Of a stretch of DNA of 64,000 nt, positions 55,008-63,756 are shown in pieces. The translations under genes and the position numbers were made by a program. A model generated the notes under the pieces. The model did no database searches. It was not told where the DNA came from and saw only the letters and a list, made by a program, of their open reading frames with translations. Where the stretch lies: NCBI GenBank assembly GCA_963692955.1, contig OY843587.1:1922001-1986000 (forward strand), given 5' to 3'. How positions within the stretch are numbered: position 1 is the first letter of the stretch; each line of letters begins with the position of its first letter. This DNA comes from UBA5158 sp963692955 (lineage in GTDB: Bacteria > Pseudomonadota > Gammaproteobacteria > DSM-16500).

Positions 55008-55994
55008 CTAGACAGTTTCTTTGTTCCGACAAAATTTCCAAGCATCCGCCACGATCGTGGTTAAATCTATATATTCCGGCGTCCAATTTAATTCCGCCAT
55101 GGCGCGTGAGGGATCGGCGACTAGCACGGCTGGATCACCGGCGCGACGCTTGCCTAGCACGATCGGGATCATCGCTTTTGTCACGTTGCGCGCGATCTCA
55201 ATCACTTGCTGCACTGAATAACCAACGCCAGTCCCTAAGTTATAACTGTTACTTGGCGCGCCGTGCCATAACGCTTGCAGCGCTAACCAATGCGCGTTAC
55301 ACAAATCTTTAACGTGAATATAATCACGCACGCAAGTGCCATCTTCAGTCGGATAATCATTTCCAAATACGGTAATCGCGGCGCGCTGCCCCGTCGCGGC
55401 TTGCAAAATTAAGGGAATTAAATGCGTTTCCGGATCATGACATTCACCTAAACCCTGTTCCGCGTCCGCGCCCGCGGCGTTGAAGTAACGTAGCGCGCAG
55501 TATTTAAAAGCATAACTCGCGGCGTAATCTTGCAACGCTTGCTCAATAATCCATTTCGAATGTCCATAAGGATTAATCGGCGCGATGCGGTGGCTTTCAT
55601 CAATCGGCGCATAGTCCGGTTCGCCATACACCGCTGCACTTGACGAAAAAATAAAATAATTCACGCCCCCCGCCAACATCGCGCGTAATAACGTCAGCGT
55701 GCCCGCGACGTTATTGTAATAATATTTCGCCGGGTCGATGACCGATTCGCCGACTTGAATAAATGACGCGAAATGCATGACGGCGGCAAATGAATGTTGC
55801 GCGAAGACTTCCTTTAGCAAGTCCGAGTTATGCAGGCTGCCGGTGACACAGTCAAAGTTACCGCACGCGGCGCGGTGTCCGGTGGAGAAATCATCGAAGA
55901 TCACCGGCGTGAACCCGGCACGCGCAACGTGTGCTGCCATGTGAGAACCGATGTAACCGGCGCCGCCGGTGATGAGGATTTTTTTAGTAGGCAT
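55008..55994 (-). CDS. galE: UDP-glucose 4-epimerase
   Basis: This 328-residue extended SDR has ILITGGAGYIGSHMA (NAD site), SSAAVYG with the catalytic Ser, YGHSKWIIE (YxxxK), RYFNAAGA and VRDYIHVKDLC. All GalE marks are present and the length fits. It interconverts UDP-glucose and UDP-galactose, supplied by GalU. Its start overlaps the preceding WcaJ-type gene by 11 bases, so the two are coupled. Confidence 0.93.
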   Translation of the reverse strand: MPTKKILITGGAGYIGSHMAAHVARAGFTPVIFDDFSTGHRAACGNFDCVTGSLHNSDLLKEVFAQHSFAAVMHFASFIQVGESVIDPAKYYYNNVAGTLTLLRAMLAGGVNYFIFSSSAAVYGEPDYAPIDESHRIAPINPYGHSKWIIEQALQDYAASYAFKYCALRYFNAAGADAEQGLGECHDPETHLIPLILQAATGQRAAITVFGNDYPTEDGTCVRDYIHVKDLCNAHWLALQALWHGAPSNSYNLGTGVGYSVQQVIEIARNVTKAMIPIVLGKRRAGDPAVLVADPSRAMAELNWTPEYIDLTTIVADAWKFCRNKETV

Positions 55995-57381
55995 TTTTAT
56001 TCACTAAGCCCCGGAACACGGTCAAGAAAATAATTTTCATGTCAAAAAAGAACGACCAGTTTTCGATATAAAATAAATCGTATTCGATGCGCTTTTCTAA
56101 CGACGTATTACCGCGCCAGCCATTGATTTGCGCCCAGCCGGTGATGCCGGCTTTCACTAAATGTTTTTGCATGTAGCCGGGAATTTTATCTTTGAATTCT
56201 TCGACGAAAATTAACCGCTCAGGCCGCGGACCGACGATAGACATTTCACCGCGCAGCACATTAATGAATTGTGGAAATTCATCTAAACTGGTTTTACGTA
56301 AGAACGCCCCGACCTTCGTCGCACGCTGCTCGCCCGGTTTCGCCCAGACCGGGCCGGTAGAGGCTTCCGCGTCCACCGGCATGGTGCGGAACTTTAACAT
56401 ATCGAATTCTTTGCCATTCCAACTAATGCGTTTTTGCCGGTAAAACACCGGGCCTTTCGAACTCCACTTTACCGCGGCAGCGATGACGATAAACAGCGGC
56501 ACTGTCAGTAATAAAATTAACGCCGCCAACAATCTATCTTCGCACGCTTTAACTAAGCGGTTGCCGCCGATCATGGGGCTGGAACGCACGTTTAACACCG
56601 GGAAACCCGCGAGTTTGTTGATCGAGCAATGCAATAAATCCAAACCAAACACATCCAATAGTAACCGCGTCGTGATCGTTTGATGGCGCAGTTCGTGCAG
56701 TACATGTTTGACTTTTTCTTCGGCGGAAAAAGGAAACGCGAGCCAAACTTCGTCGATCGCATGTTGACGCAGATAGTCATCTAACTGCGCTGGCGTGATT
56801 AATACCGGAATATCTTGAATGTTCGCGTCGCTCGCCGCCGCGTCATCATCGAATAAAGCCACGATGCGATACCCCGTCCACATGGCTTGCTGCACGGAGG
56901 CCGCGAACCGCATGCCCAATTCACCCGAGCCTAGAATAATAACGCGGCGTTCGTTCCAGCCTTTCGCGCGCATGAAACGCAACATGCCAAACATGAAACC
57001 GCGGAATAAAAATAATAAGCTGACGGAAAAAATTCCCCATGCTAAAAACCAACCGCGGGAAAAATGATTGCCGGATTTGGTCAAGAACGCCAAGCCCGCC
57101 AGCGCGATCAACAAACCAAACATGGCTTGCAGTAAATTGCCTAAGTGCTGCCAAAAACCTTTCGCGCGGATGGAGGCGTAAATTTCGAAAAAACCAAAGA
57201 TTAACGGCGTTAAAATCGCGCCGATTAATAACGCGTTGATATAATTTGCGGGTAAATCCCAGGTGGAAAATTTTAAATTGTAAGCCGCAAGTCCCGCGAT
57301 AGTGATGGCGAAAATATCAAAACCACGCAACACCAGCGCCAACAAACGGGAATATTCTTTGAGTAAACCTCTAGGCAGCAT
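55984..57381 (-). CDS. Undecaprenyl-phosphate glucose phosphotransferase (WcaJ-type)
   Basis: This 465-residue protein has an N-terminal membrane domain with four to five helices, a Rossmann-like CoA-binding-type middle (VIILGSGELGMRFA) and the sugar-transferase domain. The last shows FYRQKRISWNGKEFDMLKFR, GEMSIVGPRPERLIF, and GITGWAQINGWRG. It transfers glucose- or galactose-1-phosphate from UDP-sugar to undecaprenyl phosphate, starting the repeat unit at the inner membrane. It belongs to the polyisoprenyl-phosphate hexose-1-phosphate transferase family. It is coupled to galE. Confidence 0.93.
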   Translation of the reverse strand: MLPRGLLKEYSRLLALVLRGFDIFAITIAGLAAYNLKFSTWDLPANYINALLIGAILTPLIFGFFEIYASIRAKGFWQHLGNLLQAMFGLLIALAGLAFLTKSGNHFSRGWFLAWGIFSVSLLFLFRGFMFGMLRFMRAKGWNERRVIILGSGELGMRFAASVQQAMWTGYRIVALFDDDAAASDANIQDIPVLITPAQLDDYLRQHAIDEVWLAFPFSAEEKVKHVLHELRHQTITTRLLLDVFGLDLLHCSINKLAGFPVLNVRSSPMIGGNRLVKACEDRLLAALILLLTVPLFIVIAAAVKWSSKGPVFYRQKRISWNGKEFDMLKFRTMPVDAEASTGPVWAKPGEQRATKVGAFLRKTSLDEFPQFINVLRGEMSIVGPRPERLIFVEEFKDKIPGYMQKHLVKAGITGWAQINGWRGNTSLEKRIEYDLFYIENWSFFFDMKIIFLTVFRGLVNKNAY

Positions 57382-57480
57382 AATCTTTCCGGGGTCCTGT
57401 CACCCACAAAACTCTTGTGTTAAACTCTGCCCATTCTATTTGAATCAAATCCATTTGACAAAAGGTAACGGCGTTAACTC

Positions 57481-58608
57481 ATGAAAATTGCGATTGTCTG
57501 TGATTGGCTCGTCACCTACGCTGGGTCGGAACGCTTTCTTGGTGAAATGATTCATTGCTTTCCGCAAGCCGATATTTTCGCGGTCGTGGATTTTTTAGCG
57601 CCGAGTGAACGGCATTTTTTGCAAAACAAACCGGTCAAAACCACTTTCATTCAAAAACTCCCGTTCGCGAAAAAACTTTACCGTTCGTATTTACCGTTGA
57701 TGCCGCTGGCCATCGAGCAAATGGACGTGTCGGCTTATGATTTAATTATCTCCAGTTCGCACGCCGTGTCTAAGGGCGTGATCACCGGCCCCGATCAAGT
57801 CCACATTAGTTATATTCACTCGCCGATGCGTTATGCCTGGGATTTGCAGCATCAATATTTAAAAGAAAGCGGCTTAACTAACGGCTTAAAAGCGTTTTTT
57901 GCCAAATATTTTTTACATAAATTGCGGGTCTGGGACCAGCGCACCGCGAATGGCGTCGATCATTTCGTCGCGAACTCAAAATTCATCGCGCGCCGGATTT
58001 GGAAAACTTACCGGCGCGAAGCGAATGTGATTTATCCGCCGTTAAATCATCAAATTTTTACCCCGGGGACTGAGAAAGAAGATTTTTACCTGGCCGCCTC
58101 GCGTTTAGTGCCTTATAAAAAAATGGATTTAATCGTCGAAAGTTTCGCGGCCATGCCGGATAAGAAACTGGTCGTCATCGGCGACGGCCCTGATTTCGCT
58201 AAAGTGAAAGCGAAAGCTACCAGCAACGTCACCATCCTCGGCTTCCAACCGGATACGGAAATGGTGAAGTACATGCAGCGCGCGCGGGCGTTGATTTTCG
58301 CGGCGGAAGAAGATTTTGGTTTAGTGCCAATTGAAGCACAAGCCTGCGGCACGCCAGTCATTGCGTTTGGTAAAGGCGGCGCGTTGGAAACTGTACGCGG
58401 CTTAGATCAAAATGAACCGACGGGATTATTTTTCAAAGATCAAAGCGTGCAAAGTATTTGTGAGGCCGTGTCTGAATTTGAAACACAGCGTGAGCAATTC
58501 ACGGTTGAGAACTGTGTAAAAAATGCCGCGAAATTCTCTCCCGTGCAATTCCGCGAAAAATTTAAACAATACGTGAAAGATCATGCGGCGCACCTTAATA
58601 AGTCTTAA
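57481..58608 (+). CDS. Family 4 glycosyltransferase (WbaZ-like)
   Basis: This 375-residue GT-B protein has the WbaZ/WbdC-type opening (MKIAIVCDWLVTYAGSERFL), SSSHAVSKGV and IHSPMRYAWDL, then LAASRLVPYKKMDLIVESF, VVIGDGPD and FAAEEDFGLVPIEAQACGTP. It resembles mannosyltransferases of O-antigen clusters, but donor and acceptor are not readable. It lies before the Wzm/Wzt exporter genes. Confidence 0.9.
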   Translation: MKIAIVCDWLVTYAGSERFLGEMIHCFPQADIFAVVDFLAPSERHFLQNKPVKTTFIQKLPFAKKLYRSYLPLMPLAIEQMDVSAYDLIISSSHAVSKGVITGPDQVHISYIHSPMRYAWDLQHQYLKESGLTNGLKAFFAKYFLHKLRVWDQRTANGVDHFVANSKFIARRIWKTYRREANVIYPPLNHQIFTPGTEKEDFYLAASRLVPYKKMDLIVESFAAMPDKKLVVIGDGPDFAKVKAKATSNVTILGFQPDTEMVKYMQRARALIFAAEEDFGLVPIEAQACGTPVIAFGKGGALETVRGLDQNEPTGLFFKDQSVQSICEAVSEFETQREQFTVENCVKNAAKFSPVQFREKFKQYVKDHAAHLNKS

Positions 58609-58683
58609 ACGTTAATTGTTTTTAAAGCCTGTTACATGCTAAGCTTCGGCCTTTTATAAAGCACAACAATAACGAACAAGGCC

Positions 58684-59565
58684 ATGTCGATAGAATCCAT
58701 CATTAGCAGTGAAGACGTCATTGACGTCCCCCAGTACAAAGAGACTGAAAGAGTCTTTTATCCTGAATCCAATCAGAAAAAACTCGCGCTCACAGATGTG
58801 TTAGACAGTTTTAAAAAATGGCGTATCTGGACCATGTTGTCCTACCAAGATATTAAATTGCGCTACCGCCGTTCTATGTTAGGGCCTTTCTGGATTACCT
58901 TGAGTATGGCGATCACTGTTTATTCAATGGGCTATTTGTATGGGCATTTATTTCATACTAACTTAGCAACTTATTTTCCCTTTTTAGTGGGCGGTATGTT
59001 GAGTTGGGCGCTGGTTTCAATTTGTATTACGGAGTTGTCAGAAGGCTTTAGCCTGTCTGAAGCAATGATTAAACAAATCAAATTGCCCTTCAGTGTCTAC
59101 GTGCATCGCATTATTTGCCGTAATATCATTATTTTCTTTCATAACATCATCGTTATCGTGCCGATTCTCGCTATCTATCATGCTAGCGCGTCCATCAATT
59201 GGTACACCTTGTTGTTAATTCCAAATTTGCTGATTTTTTATGTGAACGCCTTCACGTATGGTTTAGTGCTGTCACTGATCGGCGCGCGCTATCGGGATAT
59301 TTCGCAGATTATAAAAAGCTTGATCCAAGTCGCGTTCTTCGTCACGCCCGTGATGTGGAACCCAGCGCTGCTACCGCAAAAAGACCATATTCTCGTGGTG
59401 TTAAATCCATTCTACGCTTTTGTCGAATTGATGCGCGCGCCCATGATAGGCGCTAAACCGCAACTATCGGTTTATGTGATGGCCGCCATGGTCACGGTCG
59501 GCGGCATTGTGTTAAGCACGAAGCTGTTTAGTAAATACCGCGCACGCATTGTTTATTGGTTATAG
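58684..59565 (+). CDS. wzm: ABC-2 polysaccharide exporter permease (Wzm-like)
   Basis: This 293-residue protein has a soluble N terminus (about 1-55) followed by six hydrophobic helices. KLRYRRSMLGPFWITLSMA at the first helix and GARYRDISQIIKSLIQVAFF and VTPVMWNP later are typical of the ABC-2 transporter family for O-polysaccharide export. It forms the inner-membrane channel that carries lipid-linked glycan to the periplasm. The ATPase gene overlaps or directly follows its stop. Confidence 0.92.
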   Translation: MSIESIISSEDVIDVPQYKETERVFYPESNQKKLALTDVLDSFKKWRIWTMLSYQDIKLRYRRSMLGPFWITLSMAITVYSMGYLYGHLFHTNLATYFPFLVGGMLSWALVSICITELSEGFSLSEAMIKQIKLPFSVYVHRIICRNIIIFFHNIIVIVPILAIYHASASINWYTLLLIPNLLIFYVNAFTYGLVLSLIGARYRDISQIIKSLIQVAFFVTPVMWNPALLPQKDHILVVLNPFYAFVELMRAPMIGAKPQLSVYVMAAMVTVGGIVLSTKLFSKYRARIVYWL

Positions 59566-59573
59566 GGTCGATC

Positions 59574-60323
59574 ATGGCATCTGTGGATTTAGAAAATTTA
59601 TCGGTTGAGTTCCCCGTTTACAACATAAACGCGCGTTCTTTTAAGAAAAATTTCGTGCGGCTCGCGACCGGTGGACGCGTCAAAGAAAACGATCGTCAAC
59701 ATATTGTAGTCAGCGCTTTAAATGACATTACTTTGTCTTTAGCGCACGGCGACCGCGTCGGCTTAGTCGGCCACAATGGCTCCGGCAAAAGTACGTTATT
59801 ACGCGTGCTCGCCACGATTTACGAACCCACTCGCGGCAACATGCGGATCAACGGCAATATTTCGCCGATGCTGGATTTAACGCAAGGCATAGAATCTGAA
59901 TTTACGGGTTATGAAAATATCGTGCAGCGTGGCACGTTGTTAGGTATGAGCAAAGCGCAAATCGCCAAACAAGCCGATGAAATTTCGGCGTTGACCGGCT
60001 TAGGTGATTATCTTTCTATGCCGATCCGCACGTATTCTTCCGGGATGCTAGTGCGTTTAGCGTTCGCGATCTCCACGACAATACAACCGGAAATATTACT
60101 CATCGATGAAATTTTTGGCGCGGGCGACGCGAGTTTTTTCAAAACCGCCAGGAAAAAAATGGTCGAGTTATTAGACCATTCCAGCATTGTGGTATTAGCG
60201 TCACATTCAGATGAAATCATCGAAGAATTTTGCAATAAAGTGTTGTTGCTCGAAGGCGGCCAAGTAAAGTTTTTTGGCGACACTAAAACTGGATTAGAAG
60301 TTTATCACAACGGCTTGCAATAA
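59574..60323 (+). CDS. wzt: Polysaccharide exporter ATPase (Wzt-like)
   Basis: This 249-residue ABC ATPase starts at ATG 59574 after AGGG; the frame's earlier start would overlap wzm. Walker A is GHNGSGKST, the signature RTYSSGMLVRLAFA, and Walker B ILLIDEIFGAGD. It powers Wzm. It ends directly after the ATPase domain and lacks the C-terminal carbohydrate-binding domain that O9a-type Wzt uses to recognise capped chains. It therefore resembles the short Wzt (O2a-type) or KpsT form, where the chain need not be capped. Confidence 0.93.
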   Translation: MASVDLENLSVEFPVYNINARSFKKNFVRLATGGRVKENDRQHIVVSALNDITLSLAHGDRVGLVGHNGSGKSTLLRVLATIYEPTRGNMRINGNISPMLDLTQGIESEFTGYENIVQRGTLLGMSKAQIAKQADEISALTGLGDYLSMPIRTYSSGMLVRLAFAISTTIQPEILLIDEIFGAGDASFFKTARKKMVELLDHSSIVVLASHSDEIIEEFCNKVLLLEGGQVKFFGDTKTGLEVYHNGLQ

Positions 60324-60356
60324 TAAAAATAGGCGGTTCACCATGGAGGATGACAC

Positions 60357-61439
60357 TTGATAATAAGCCGCACCCCTTATCGCGTATCTTTTCTTGGCGG
60401 TGGCACGGATTATCATACTTGGTATCAAGAGTATGGTGGTGCGGTGTTAGCGACGACGATAAATCATTATTGTTATTTACATTGCCGTTTATTACCGGCG
60501 TTTTTTAGCCATAAATCGCGCATTGTTTGGTCGCGAGTGGAAGAAGTCAATGAACACGCCGACATTCAGCATCCGTCGGTACGCGCGATTTTAGATTATT
60601 TGGGCATCAACCAAGGCATTGAAATCCATCATCAAGGGGATTTACCGGCGCGCTCTGGTTTGGGATCAAGCTCGGCTTTCACGGTGGGATTATTAAATGC
60701 GTTATACGCGTTGCGCGGCAGCATTTCCAGTAAACGCGAATTGGCTTGCGAAGCGATTCACGTCGAACGCGATATTTTAAAGGAAAACGTCGGCGTGCAA
60801 GACCAAATTCAAACGGCTTACGGCGGTCTGAATAAAATTGTCATCAATTCTAACGGCAATTTCGACGTGACACCGCTCGTGCTGCCGCACAACCGCTTGA
60901 ACGCTTTGCATGAGCATTTATTATTATTTTTTACCGGCGTGTCACGTACCGCGTCCGATATCGCCGGCGATAAAATTAAATCGATACCGAATAAAAAAGT
61001 CGAGATGCATGCGATGCGTGAAATGGTCGATGAAGCCATCAAAATTTTGGCGCATGGCAACGACATTACGGATTTCGGTAGATTATTGCATGAGAGTTGG
61101 ATGTTGAAGCGTCAAATCAGCGCCAGCATCTCCCCGTCTTTCATCGACGATATCTATAACCGCGCGCGCGGCGCAGGCGCGATCGGCGGTAAAGTATTAG
61201 GCGCGGGCGGCGGCGGTTTTATGATGTTTTTTGTCAAACCCGAAGATAAACCCCAAGTGTATGAAGCACTAAAAGATTTATTATTAGTGCCGTTTGAATT
61301 TGAATCCAGCGGTTCGCAAATTATATTCTATGACAATATGAATTACAGTCAAATGTCGATGAACCGCCGCGATTACCGCCATTTGCAAACCGCGCGTTTA
61401 ACTAACGTCAAACATAAATCTGAAACCGAAACTATCTAG
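60357..61439 (+). CDS. GHMP-family sugar kinase (HddA-like)
   Basis: This 360-residue GHMP kinase opens with IISRTPYRVSFLGGGTDY, has the phosphate loop LPARSGLGSSSAFTVG and the C-terminal KVLGAGGGGFMMFFV. It matches D-glycero-D-manno-heptose 7-phosphate/1-kinases (HddA) and fucose/galactose-type kinases. The start is TTG at 60357 with an excellent GGAGGA site 6 bases before. It lies 33 bases after wzt. It probably phosphorylates a heptose-like sugar at C1 for GDP-sugar synthesis, but the nucleotidyltransferase is not in the window. Confidence 0.85.
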   Translation: MIISRTPYRVSFLGGGTDYHTWYQEYGGAVLATTINHYCYLHCRLLPAFFSHKSRIVWSRVEEVNEHADIQHPSVRAILDYLGINQGIEIHHQGDLPARSGLGSSSAFTVGLLNALYALRGSISSKRELACEAIHVERDILKENVGVQDQIQTAYGGLNKIVINSNGNFDVTPLVLPHNRLNALHEHLLLFFTGVSRTASDIAGDKIKSIPNKKVEMHAMREMVDEAIKILAHGNDITDFGRLLHESWMLKRQISASISPSFIDDIYNRARGAGAIGGKVLGAGGGGFMMFFVKPEDKPQVYEALKDLLLVPFEFESSGSQIIFYDNMNYSQMSMNRRDYRHLQTARLTNVKHKSETETI

Positions 61440-61449
61440 GATAAAGCAC

Positions 61450-62769
61450 ATGCAAGATAAAACCCTCTTACTCCAAAAAATCCAGCGCGACATTCAAGAA
61501 TATTGCGATACGTTTTTCGATTTCACCTTCAAAAAAGATCAACCCGCCGTGCATTTGCATGAGCCCACCACCAGCGCTGACGAAATTTTCGCGGCGGTGG
61601 AAACCATGCTTTCCACTTACACCACCATGGGCAAGAAAGTCCGCGCGTTTGAACATCAATACGCCGCTTACAACCACACAAAATATGGCGTCATGTCGAA
61701 CTCAGGTTCTTCGGCGAATTTATTAGCGGTCGCGGCGTTGACTAACCAAGTCACGCCCAATCATTTAAAAGCCGGCGATGAAGTCATCGTGCCGGCGTTG
61801 TCTTGGTCAACGACGATATGGCCCTTGATTCAACATAATTTGATTCCGGTGTTCGTGGATTGCGATTTGGATTCGTTGAATTTTGATATCGCTAAATTAG
61901 AACAAGCCATCGGCCCAAAAACCCGCGCGATCAAGCTCGTGCATGTGTACGGTAACCCTTGCGATATGGACGCCATCATGGCGCTCGCTAAAAAACATAA
62001 TCTATTCGTCATCGAAGATTGTTGCGAAGCGATGGGCGCGTTTTATGACGGCAAACCGGTCGGCAGTTTCGGTGACATCGGCAATTTCAGCTTTTTCTTT
62101 TCACATCACATTAGCACGCTGGAAGGCGGCATTTCCGTAACGAATAATTTTGAGTTAACGGAAACGCTGCGTATCTTGCGCGCGCACGGCTGGTCGCGTG
62201 AAGCGGATGAGCATAAAAAATATGTCGAAAAATATCCGCATATTGATCCGCGTTTTATTTTTATTAATCAGGGCTACAATTTGCGTCCGACTGAAGTCAA
62301 TGCGGCGATGGGCATGCATCAATTGCCTAAGCTAGACGCCTTTATCGACAACCGGCGCGCAACTGCGGCGTTCTTTTTGCAACATTTAGCGCAGTACGAA
62401 GAATTTTTCCGTTTCCAACAAGAAACGCCAAAAGGCAAGCACGTGTGGTTCGGCTTCGCGGTCATTTTAAAAGATAACGCGCCGTTCAGTGTGAAAGACA
62501 TCACTGCGTTCATCCAAAAAAATAATATCGAAACCCGTCCCATCATCGCCGGCAATATGGCGCGCCACCCTGCTTTTGAAATGTATGAACACCGCATTAG
62601 CGGCGACTTAGACGCGGCGGATACCGTCATGCAAAAAGGCTTTGCATTCGCTTGCCATCATGCCGTCGATAAAAACGCGCGTGAGTACATGGCCCACGTT
62701 ATCGATACTTTCATGGCGCGGTATACCAAAGGCAAATCCACCAGTAACAAAATCGGGGTAACCGCGTAA
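61450..62769 (+). CDS. DegT/RfbH-like PMP-dependent sugar 3-dehydrase
   Basis: This 439-residue protein of the DegT/DnrJ aminotransferase fold has SNSGSSANLLAVAA, IVPALSWSTTIWPL, HVYGNPCDMDAI and VIEDCCEAMGAFYDGK. At the position where aminotransferases have the PLP-linking Lys it reads FFFSHHISTLEGG, with His. That Lys-to-His change marks the PMP-dependent 3-dehydrases RfbH/E1 (CDP-4-keto-6-deoxyglucose) and ColD (GDP-4-keto-6-deoxymannose). It should remove the C3 hydroxyl of a 4-keto-6-deoxy sugar, giving a 3,6-dideoxy sugar precursor. The next epimerase starts at its stop (TAATG). Confidence 0.92.
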   Translation: MQDKTLLLQKIQRDIQEYCDTFFDFTFKKDQPAVHLHEPTTSADEIFAAVETMLSTYTTMGKKVRAFEHQYAAYNHTKYGVMSNSGSSANLLAVAALTNQVTPNHLKAGDEVIVPALSWSTTIWPLIQHNLIPVFVDCDLDSLNFDIAKLEQAIGPKTRAIKLVHVYGNPCDMDAIMALAKKHNLFVIEDCCEAMGAFYDGKPVGSFGDIGNFSFFFSHHISTLEGGISVTNNFELTETLRILRAHGWSREADEHKKYVEKYPHIDPRFIFINQGYNLRPTEVNAAMGMHQLPKLDAFIDNRRATAAFFLQHLAQYEEFFRFQQETPKGKHVWFGFAVILKDNAPFSVKDITAFIQKNNIETRPIIAGNMARHPAFEMYEHRISGDLDAADTVMQKGFAFACHHAVDKNAREYMAHVIDTFMARYTKGKSTSNKIGVTA

Positions 62770-63737
62770 TGAAGAAAAAAGTTTTAATTTGCGGCGCCAC
62801 CGGCTTTATCGGCCGCAACCTTACCGAACAATTAAGCCGCCGCACGGATTTAGACGTGCACGCGGTGCGGTTTCAACGGCCTGAATATGCTTGCTCCAAT
62901 GTCACTTGGCACCAAGCTGATTTGCGCCGTCCAGAAGATATCGAGCGCGTCATCCAAGGCGTGGATATTATTATTCAAGCCGCGGCGACGACCTCAGGCT
63001 CTAAAGATATCGTCACCCGTCCTTTCATTCACGTGACCGATAACGCCGTCATGAATTCTTATTTATTCCGCGCGGCGTTCGAACATAAAGTGCAGCATGT
63101 TATCTTTTTTAGTTGCACCGTCATGTATTCGTCTAGCGACGAAGCATTGCGAGAAAGTGATTTTGACGCGAACGAAAATTTGCATCCGCGTTATTTTGGC
63201 GTGGGCAATACCAAACTTTATATTGAAAAAATGTGCCAATTTTACGCCGGCATTTCCGCGACGAAGTTCACCGCCATCCGTCACTCGAATATTTATGGCT
63301 CGCATGACAAATTCGATTTAGAACGCAGCCATGTGTTCGGCGCGACGATCACGAAAGTCATGAACGCGGCGGATAAAGTCGTCGTCTGGGGCACCGGCGA
63401 TGAAGAACGCGATTTACTTTACATCGATGATTTAGTCGCATTTGTCGAAGCCGCGATCGCCAAACAACCGGGCAAATTCGGTTTATACAATTGTGGTTAT
63501 GGCAACGCGATTTCCATTAAAAATTTAGTGCAAACCATCGTGCGCTTATCCGGAAAAAACTTGAAGATCGAGCATGATCTGTCGCAACCGACGATTAAAA
63601 CCAGTTTGTTCCTCGACTGTTCGCTGGCGAAAGAAGAATTGGATTGGGAATCAAACACCAGCTTGGAAACCGGTATCGTAAAAACCATCGCTTGGTGGCA
63701 AGCGAACATCGCGCCGCAGGTCGCAGCAACCGTTTAA
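62769..63737 (+). CDS. NAD-dependent epimerase/dehydratase-family protein
   Basis: This 322-residue extended SDR has LICGATGFIGRNL, the Ser region FFSCTVMYSSSD, RHSNIYGSHDKFDLERSHV and LLYIDDLVAFVEAA. The catalytic Tyr-x-x-x-Lys pair is shifted: the Lys is in YFGVGNTKLYIEK, and Tyr four residues before it is absent. It starts on the last base of the preceding dehydrase stop, so the two are coupled. It probably acts on the product of that enzyme (reductase or epimerase). Confidence 0.83.
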   Translation: MKKKVLICGATGFIGRNLTEQLSRRTDLDVHAVRFQRPEYACSNVTWHQADLRRPEDIERVIQGVDIIIQAAATTSGSKDIVTRPFIHVTDNAVMNSYLFRAAFEHKVQHVIFFSCTVMYSSSDEALRESDFDANENLHPRYFGVGNTKLYIEKMCQFYAGISATKFTAIRHSNIYGSHDKFDLERSHVFGATITKVMNAADKVVVWGTGDEERDLLYIDDLVAFVEAAIAKQPGKFGLYNCGYGNAISIKNLVQTIVRLSGKNLKIEHDLSQPTIKTSLFLDCSLAKEELDWESNTSLETGIVKTIAWWQANIAPQVAATV

Positions 63738-63756
63738 TTTAACGAGAGAGATCGGC

